Source: Cryptomeria japonica
Lineage: Eukaryota > Streptophyta > Pinopsida > Cupressales > Cupressaceae
Length of the DNA: 64,000 nucleotides
NCBI RefSeq assembly: GCF_030272615.1
Contig: NC_081407.1
Coordinates: forward strand, 434,840,730-434,904,729
Direction: 5' to 3'
Of the stretch, positions 60,105 through 64,000 are shown one piece after another; the stretch's first letter is position 1, and every line of letters starts with the position of its first letter. The notes under the pieces are model-generated. The model did no database searches. It saw only the letters and a program-made list of their open reading frames with translations, and was not told the DNA's origin. The position numbers were made by a program, and so were the translations under genes.

Positions 60105-60752
60105 CAACCCCTGCATCGAGCTACAACTCAGTGAATACAAAATATAATCATTTACAAATTAATAACCTTGTTACAAATGGATTTTGTAACACTTTCGCAA
60201 ATCTCTCTACTGGATCTCTTTTCTAGTTCACCTACCTCACCCTCTCATTGCTGCAACCTTATCTCTTGCTACAACCTTATCGGTTAAGCCTGCTCTCCTT
60301 CTCTACTGGTTCTCTCTTTGCCAGTTCTCTCTGCTGGTTGCCTATTCTCTCAACTTCTTTGCTACTCTCCACCACCATTCTTGATATATCAATTAGATAT
60401 CTACCATCTAATACCTGCCGGTCCTCAGCTTCCCTTCTCCGCAATCTACTATGGCTCTGCTATGTCGATTTAGTCACCACCAGTTTCCTCCTCTATCAGA
60501 CTCAATGGCCAAATACCGGTTGCCTCACTCTTACTGGTTGAACTCTTCAACCTGATTCTCTCTCACACTCAATCTCTACTCTAACACTTGATGAGCACTT
60601 GACTGGTTTTCTCTCTTTTGAAGCAACAAAACTCTCTCCTTCAACAACATTATCCATCAATTTTGGCTTGCCTGTTTATCAACTTGTTTTCTCGCTAAAA
60701 GCCAATTCAAACTTCAAGCGGTTAGGGTTTCTTCCGCTGATCATGAGGCACA

Positions 60753-61079
60753 TCAAATCCAATCAAATCTCATTCCATATGAGCTCCAAGATAACCATAT
60801 GCACATCACCACCATTAACGTGCCTTTCAATACATATTTTCTAAACTTAGCAAACACGACCTTGTATGTCGAGTGACATCTGTTAAACACCATAAATATC
60901 TCAGCTGTTTCCTTTGACAATCGAGCAAAAAGATCGGATTGTCCATCCTTGATCCACTCACCAAACTGCTTCTTCAATCTGCTTTGATCTGCAAGATTAA
61001 TCCTTTCTAGATTTCTGCTATTTTCTTCATCTCGAGCCATGATCCTCTGTTTTTCTTCCCTGAGCCTCGTAGTCAACAT
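60753..61079 (-). CDS. open frame within the copia D LTR
   Basis: 108 codons from ATG 61079, highly charged (REEKQRIMARDEENSRN, LKKQFGEWIKDGQSDLFARL, FAKFRKYVLKGTL), possibly helical. The 3' LTR has the collinear frame from ATG 48506 (RLEEENLRI, LKEQFGECIKEGRSDLCARL) with a single stop at codon 19. I do not recognise it. It may be a fragment captured by the LTR or chance; the Lys/Glu-rich content and conservation favour a former coding sequence. Confidence 0.3.
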   Translation of the reverse strand: MLTTRLREEKQRIMARDEENSRNLERINLADQSRLKKQFGEWIKDGQSDLFARLSKETAEIFMVFNRCHSTYKVVFAKFRKYVLKGTLMVVMCIWLSWSSYGMRFDWI

Positions 61080-62292
61080 TTAATGTCAACCAACTGCCAG
61101 CTACCTCACCGACATGGCACTTTGCCAACCTCTGTGAGCTTGCCACTTCAACTCCACATGGCATCCTTTGTCGGTATCCACTTCAACAAAGGTCTCTATG
61201 TCGGTTCAGACAGGATCACCGACTAAACACTGAACCGGTCCTTCTTTTTTGCCGGTTCACTAACCCTGTTGGTATCTCACACTTTACCGGTTAACAATCA
61301 TGTTTGCAGTTTGCTGATCTACTGATGGAACACCTTAACCAGTCACCACACATGCCTATTCATAGCATGCTCATTCTCATTAGGTAGGAGCACATCACTT
61401 AGCCTCTTTTCTCTCTTACCGGTTCTCATACTTATCGGTAGGCACCTTGATGACACCATGCCATCAACCTTCAGCTATTTCCATCTGAGGAAACTACATG
61501 TTGGTTTCACTCTATATCTGCAGCTGCTCCACTTTGCCTTCTTCATCATCAGACTAGACACTATCTCAGCCGATTCATCAAGGTGACAAACCCATCAATT
61601 CTCTAATCTTCCTTTTCTATCCCAGTGGCATAACATGCCTTCTATGTCAGTCCAATGCATATCCCTAATTTCATGCACTTGAGGCATCCCTTTGATTCAC
61701 TGGTAGATCCTATGTGATCCTTCAAACACCTGCCTTTACCTCTTCTTCCTTATTTGACAAAACTAAGATGCATACTTTGCGTAATAGTAGATAAGCTCCA
61801 CTTACTTGTGGGAGTGAGTCCTTGTCATCTGCATCCTACAATGCACTCATGATTTGGTGTGGGTACATTCATTGTCAGTCATCTCTTCACATGGTGACTG
61901 TATCTCTATCCAGTGGGAGTCCTGTGGTTCTACATCCACACAACATATCGGTGACCTGTACATCCTTCTTGTATACTTGTCATAAGCTTGCTAGTTGACA
62001 ACCACTCACTTGGTTGATTTGTCTTCTCCATGTCAACACATCACTTACCAGTTGACATCTTCTCCTTACCAGTGGCAGACTATAATGGCAACCTGTCCAT
62101 ATCATCCACACAAGTCAAACACTAACTTGTGTACCAGTGACTCTAGTGATCATTCCTCTGAATGACATTCTTCTTCTTTACCGGTGACCTATAACACTGG
62201 TTGACATCAATGACTTCATGTCCACAATACTCCCATACCAGTTGTCCTTCTATACTGGTTGACATCAATGACAACACAATGCCAAAAATACC

Positions 62293-63234
62293 TACCACTC
62301 AAGACAAAGCATACAATGTTGTTTTTACCTTTCAAAGCTATGATTATCTAAGTCCTAATTGGAGATGTTTCTCCAATCAAACCTGGTGTTTATTTTAGTC
62401 CCACATAGCAATTGTTTTCTAACTAGGAAAGTGAAATCCTAGTCAACAAAATGAAAGCACGTTCCTATAACGTAAATCAATTTGCAAAAAGAGACAAGTT
62501 GATTGTTCTTTTTAACTTGCAAATAAAGATTGATTGTGAATTTTACCTTTGCAAGAAATGAACATTGTTGTTCTTTTTAAGCATAAATTTGATGTGTTTT
62601 TGCTCCTAGCTTGCAAGAAAACAAAGTTCGATTTGTGATTCTTTTTACCTTTGCAAGTGATGTTCTTTTTAGAGCCCAAAAACAAATGTGATTCTTTTTA
62701 AAGCACCAAATTGAGAATATGAAGTTCTTTTTACCAAAGGAAATGTGAATTCTTTTTAACCAACTTTGAAAAAGCTAGAAAGAAATAAAAAATCCTAATT
62801 TAACTCCTTCAACCTGCAAGAAACTATTAGAAACTTGGAAAAAACAAGTTAGTAAAAATCTCAATTACTTGGTGGGCTAGAGAAGCCTAATTTGCGAAAT
62901 GAGATCACAAAATTTGCCTTTGTGACAAATGCGCTATTAGAGAGTGAAAATGCACTGCAACAGAGAATAAATGCACTACAATGTACTGCAAATATGTTAA
63001 ACTATCCAGAACCAAAAAAAGACAAAAAAATACAAATGCACTATTACAAAGAGTATATGTGTTGTGTCGTACTTCAAATGTGCTATAACAGTGAGCTTAT
63101 GCTCTACAACAAAGATCAAATGTGCTATAACAGAGATGAATGTGTTATAACATACAACATATGCGCTAAAAGATTTTGTAAGATTTCTTGGACGGACCCG
63201 TGCAAAAATGTTAGAAATTTGATAAATTTAGGGG
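62293..63234 (-). other. gypsy leader with TTCTTTTTA and AATGCGCTA repeats
   Basis: Noncoding. TTCTTTTTA occurs seven times between about 62498 and 62760. From 62925 to 63175 AATGYGCTATWA-type words recur every 25-50 bp, including two copies of AATGTGCTATAACAG. On the minus strand this is the leader right after the primer-binding site. Confidence 0.6.
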
Positions 63235-63256
63235 TCAAGCCCCACAGTGGGTGCCA
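63235..63256 (-). other. gypsy primer-binding site
   Basis: On the minus strand TGGCACCCACTGTGGGGC follows the LTR end by four bases. It closely matches the TGGCGCCCACCGTGGGGC type seen in many plant gypsy elements. Confidence 0.8.
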
Positions 63257-63260
63257 AAAA

Positions 63261-64000
63261 TGTGTGCTGGAAAGTGTGGTACCTGGAAGAGAGACCCAAA
63301 CAACATCAAACACACACATGAAACATTATGTTAGAGTTAGAAATCAAAATAGAAATTACACTAAGTTAGCTCCAAAATTGATGGGATGGGGTTTGGGATA
63401 GACTAGCCTAGTCTATGCTCTTGGATCCTTTCCTTGGATCACCTGGTGTTCTCTACACACCCTAGGATGACTAGGAATTCCTTTGCTTGAGGAATCCTCT
63501 GACCTTGCCCAATTCCACCCACCAATGAGTTGCAATGCTTCTCTTAAGGTCTCACCTACTCATGAGACTCAAAACCCCTTACTATGGCTAATAAGGGTTT
63601 GACTTGTCCTACTACTTCCTAGGTCTTAGTAAGGTTAGGACAGGTCTTAAACCATGTTTTACATCCATCCATGTGCCCCCAAGAAGTTACAACCTTCATC
63701 CCTCCTACTGATTTCACTATTTTGTGTTTTGCCTACAAAATAGGGGTACAAGGATTAGGACCAATTAGGCCTCCTACCCAGTCCTTTAGGGCTCCCTCTC
63801 ACAAACGATGCACAAAATACCCAAAATACCAAAATGGACTACCATTCATTTGGCAAGGGCTCAAGGATTTTTCGGTTTTGGGCCTCCAAGTGGTCGGACA
63901 GTGCCTAGGGCGAATTTTGGGATTTTTAAGGGTTTTATGAGGGTTTTTATGGTCTGCCTGGGTCATAGTGGATGTTTTGTGTTTTAGTCACCTTGTCTGG
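63261..64000 (-). mobile_element. gypsy 5' LTR, cut by the window edge
   Basis: Starts on the plus strand TGTGTGCTGGAAAG (minus-strand end ...CAGCACACA) next to the primer-binding site, and continues to the end of the window. No coding signal. A run of GGGTTTTATGAGGGTTTT-like text near 63930 is low-complexity. Confidence 0.7.

Larger units (their letters stand above)
47208..62287 (-). mobile_element. copia-type element D, gag only, with about 2.5-kb LTRs
   Basis: LTRs 47208-49714 (3') and 59719-62287 (5') are alignable along their length. A perfect ATACC duplication flanks the element (47203-47207, 62288-62292). The primer-binding site TGGTATCAGAGC (59705-59716) and the tract AAAGGGGGATAT (ending at 49715 on the minus strand) are present. 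Gag occupies 59644-58139, but no protease, integrase, RT or RNase H can be read in the rest, so it appears non-autonomous. Terminal bases have decayed: TA for TG at 47208, and AA for CA at 62287. A further insertion lies at 50093-56758. Confidence 0.9.
59719..62287 (-). repeat. copia D 5' LTR
   Basis: 2569 bp; plus-strand ends TGTTAGATACAATG and AATGCCAAAA. Longer than the 3' LTR mainly because of an expanded short repeat at 59998-60104. The U5 end carries CACTGAGAGGGGGTGAATC, the motif shared with the other copia families. Confidence 0.93.

Overview
This window looks like intergenic DNA from a seed plant with a very large, retrotransposon-filled genome, probably a conifer or other gymnosperm. 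That is an inference from the element types and their depth of nesting; no host gene identifies the species. I found no intact cellular protein-coding gene, no rRNA or tRNA gene and no CRISPR. Almost everything interpretable is a decayed mobile element. Five insertions are bounded by TG...CA ends and short target-site duplications (TSDs) that can be read directly, and a sixth is a candidate.

Left part (1-6532): a plus-strand Ty1/copia element (copia A) whose 5' end lies outside the window, cut by a solo LTR (2755-3947, TSD GACCA). At 6533-7256 there is a palindromic tandem duplication and a long CT tract. At 7713-11037 lies a broken plus-strand gene with a cysteine-rich middle and an RNase-H-like, transposase-like C-terminal half; a tRNA-derived SINE with a 15-bp TSD has landed in it. 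A four-unit array of about 357 bp (11544-12970) follows, then a decayed multi-exon minus-strand gene of unknown function (14400-16178), then a plus-strand plant mobile domain (PMD) pseudogene with a readable TATA box and an intron full of repeats (17289-20606).

Middle (about 22.5-46.7 kb): a minus-strand Ty3/gypsy element of Tat type (gag, protease, G-patch-like motif, RT, RNase H, second archaeal-type RNase H, integrase). Its integrase is split twice. Copia B (23367-30283, TSD GTTCT) entered late in integrase and carries an in-frame 783-bp internal duplication. Copia C (31220-39632, 6-bp repeat GGCCAT) entered between the second RNase H and integrase. Copia C's own 3' LTR was later hit by a solo LTR of the same family in the opposite orientation (31993-33254, TSD ACATT).

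Right part (46.7-64 kb): copia D (47208-62287, TSD ATACC) has LTRs of about 2.5 kb and a gag but no recognisable pol, so it looks like a non-autonomous gag-only element. Inside it is a candidate 6.7-kb insertion (50093-56758, TSD ATATG) carrying a broken plus-strand gene of about 1000 codons, itself interrupted upstream by a solo LTR (50545-52181, TSD GTTCT). Copia D sits in the leader or LTR of a minus-strand gypsy element, and another gypsy primer-binding site and 5' LTR lie at 63235-64000.

Decay is mostly by nonsense changes. Several polyproteins stay in one reading frame for kilobases and are broken mainly by stops that replace W, Q or R codons, as expected from C-to-T loss in methylated DNA. 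Relative insertion order can be read from the nesting, and LTR divergence makes copia B clearly younger than copia C.
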